Origin: Methylomicrobium sp051061015
GTDB taxonomy: Bacteria > Pseudomonadota > Gammaproteobacteria > Methylococcales > Methylomonadaceae
Assembly: GCA_051061015.1 (NCBI GenBank)
Contig: JBPFEG010000013.1
Span: 62,001-126,000 of the forward strand
Direction of reading: 5' to 3'
Length of the DNA stretch: 64,000 nt
In this document: positions 63,437 through 64,000 of the stretch, piece after piece
Position numbering within the stretch: the first letter of the stretch is position 1
Layout: each line of letters opens with the position of its first letter
The notes under the pieces: generated by a model
Seen by the model: the letters and a program-made list of their open reading frames with translations, nothing else
What the model was told of the DNA's origin: nothing
Databases searched by the model: none
Program-made: the position numbers and the translations under genes

Positions 63437-64000
63437 TCAACCGTTATCCGGGTATCCTTCCGGATTCCTTGATTGCCAGCGCCAGGCATCGCGGCACATC
63501 GTCTCCACTCCGCGTTCGGCACGCCACCCCATCAATTCAAATGCCAGTGTGGGATCAGCGTAACAGGCGGCGATATCGCCAGGACGGCGGGAAACAATCC
63601 GGAAGGCGACTTTTTTGCCGCTGGCAGCCTCAAAGGCTTTCACCATTTCCAGCACGCTATATCCGTGGCCGGTTCCTAAATTAACCGTTGCCACCCCACT
63701 TACATCCGGCAGGGTTTTCAATGCTGCAATATGGCCCAAAGCCAAGTCTGTCACGTGGATATAATCGCGCACTCCGGTGCCGTCCGGGGTGGCATAATCG
63801 TTGCCGAATACGCTCAGTTCATCGCGACGGCCAACCGCGACCTGAGCGATAAAAGGCATCAGGTTATTGGGAATACCATTGGGGTCCTCGCCGATCATAC
63901 CGCTTTCGTGTGCCCCTACCGGATTAAAATAGCGCAACAGCATGATCCGCCATGCCGGATGAGCTTTCACCAGATCCCGGTAAATCTGTTCCGTCATCAA
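63437..64000 (-). CDS. galE: UDP-glucose 4-epimerase, C-terminal part (partial)
   Basis: The last 187 residues of GalE; the N-terminal NAD-binding part, including the catalytic tyrosine, lies beyond the right edge. Seen: RYFNPVGAHESGMIGEDPNG, DGTGVRDYIHVTDLALGHI and SRRPGDIAACYADP, all diagnostic of UDP-galactose/UDP-glucose epimerase. It supplies UDP-galactose for surface polysaccharides. Confidence 0.95.
   Translation of the reverse strand: MMTEQIYRDLVKAHPAWRIMLLRYFNPVGAHESGMIGEDPNGIPNNLMPFIAQVAVGRRDELSVFGNDYATPDGTGVRDYIHVTDLALGHIAALKTLPDVSGVATVNLGTGHGYSVLEMVKAFEAASGKKVAFRIVSRRPGDIAACYADPTLAFELMGWRAERGVETMCRDAWRWQSRNPEGYPDNG

Overview
The window looks like chromosome from a gammaproteobacterial methylotroph, most likely a methanotroph of the Methylococcales. 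The support is a formaldehyde-activating enzyme gene (fae), the gammaproteobacterial order lepA-lepB-DUF4845-rnc-era-recO-pdxJ, a complete 13-gene NADH dehydrogenase I operon with fused nuoCD, and a pair of glycosyltransferases of the arsenosugar-type families next to a sterol-desaturase-like gene. This assignment is inferred from gene content; there is no rRNA gene here to confirm it. I see no tRNA, rRNA, CRISPR array, insertion sequence or prophage.

Layout. 1-5.7 kb: end of dnaB, alr, an MBOAT acyltransferase with an SGNH-like partner, a class V aminotransferase, and a convergent class I glutamine amidotransferase. 5.7-10.9 kb: a redox/membrane protein gene broken by one extra T, cysK, a secreted vanadium-haloperoxidase/PAP2-type enzyme, and a cold-shock gene with a long leader and a clear promoter. 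11-20.6 kb: accessory genes, namely a PAS-GGDEF-EAL protein, a secreted six-repeat HAF protein, a CDF metal transporter, a PLA2-like lipoprotein, a small membrane protein, a lysophospholipase-like hydrolase, a DUF4410 lipoprotein, a Tat-exported M15-type peptidase and a small periplasmic protein. 20.6-28.7 kb: xseA, trkH and trkA, a Gly/Tyr-rich lipoprotein, pyrF, a TauE/SafE-like membrane protein and a receiver-less sigma-54 activator. 28.7-35.6 kb: minus-strand housekeeping cluster from lepA through rnc-era-recO-pdxJ to a PP2C phosphatase. 35.9-51.8 kb: a kinase-like phosphotransferase, then nuoA-N. 52-58.4 kb: rhodanese-fae pair, a DUF1348 protein, a PepSY membrane protein, a patatin-like protein with a membrane domain inside the catalytic region, and aqpZ. 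58.8-64 kb: GT2, sterol desaturase-like, DUF2064, a metallophosphoesterase, glmM, and the 3' part of galE.

How the genes work together. The nuo genes encode complex I and are tightly coupled (ATGA or TAATG overlaps, or short gaps). lepB-DUF4845-rnc-era-recO-pdxJ are likewise nearly all overlapping and probably cotranscribed. alr and glmM serve peptidoglycan precursor synthesis. trkH and trkA form one K+ uptake system. fae feeds formaldehyde into tetrahydromethanopterin-linked C1 oxidation, whose electrons can enter the chain through complex I.

No obviously new multi-gene system stands out. The observations most worth a second look are the patatin protein with its membrane insertion, the rhodanese-fae pair behind a nested palindrome, the single-base frameshift in the CPHC membrane protein, the lipolytic gene group at 16.2-18.1 kb, and the glycosyltransferase/sterol desaturase trio.
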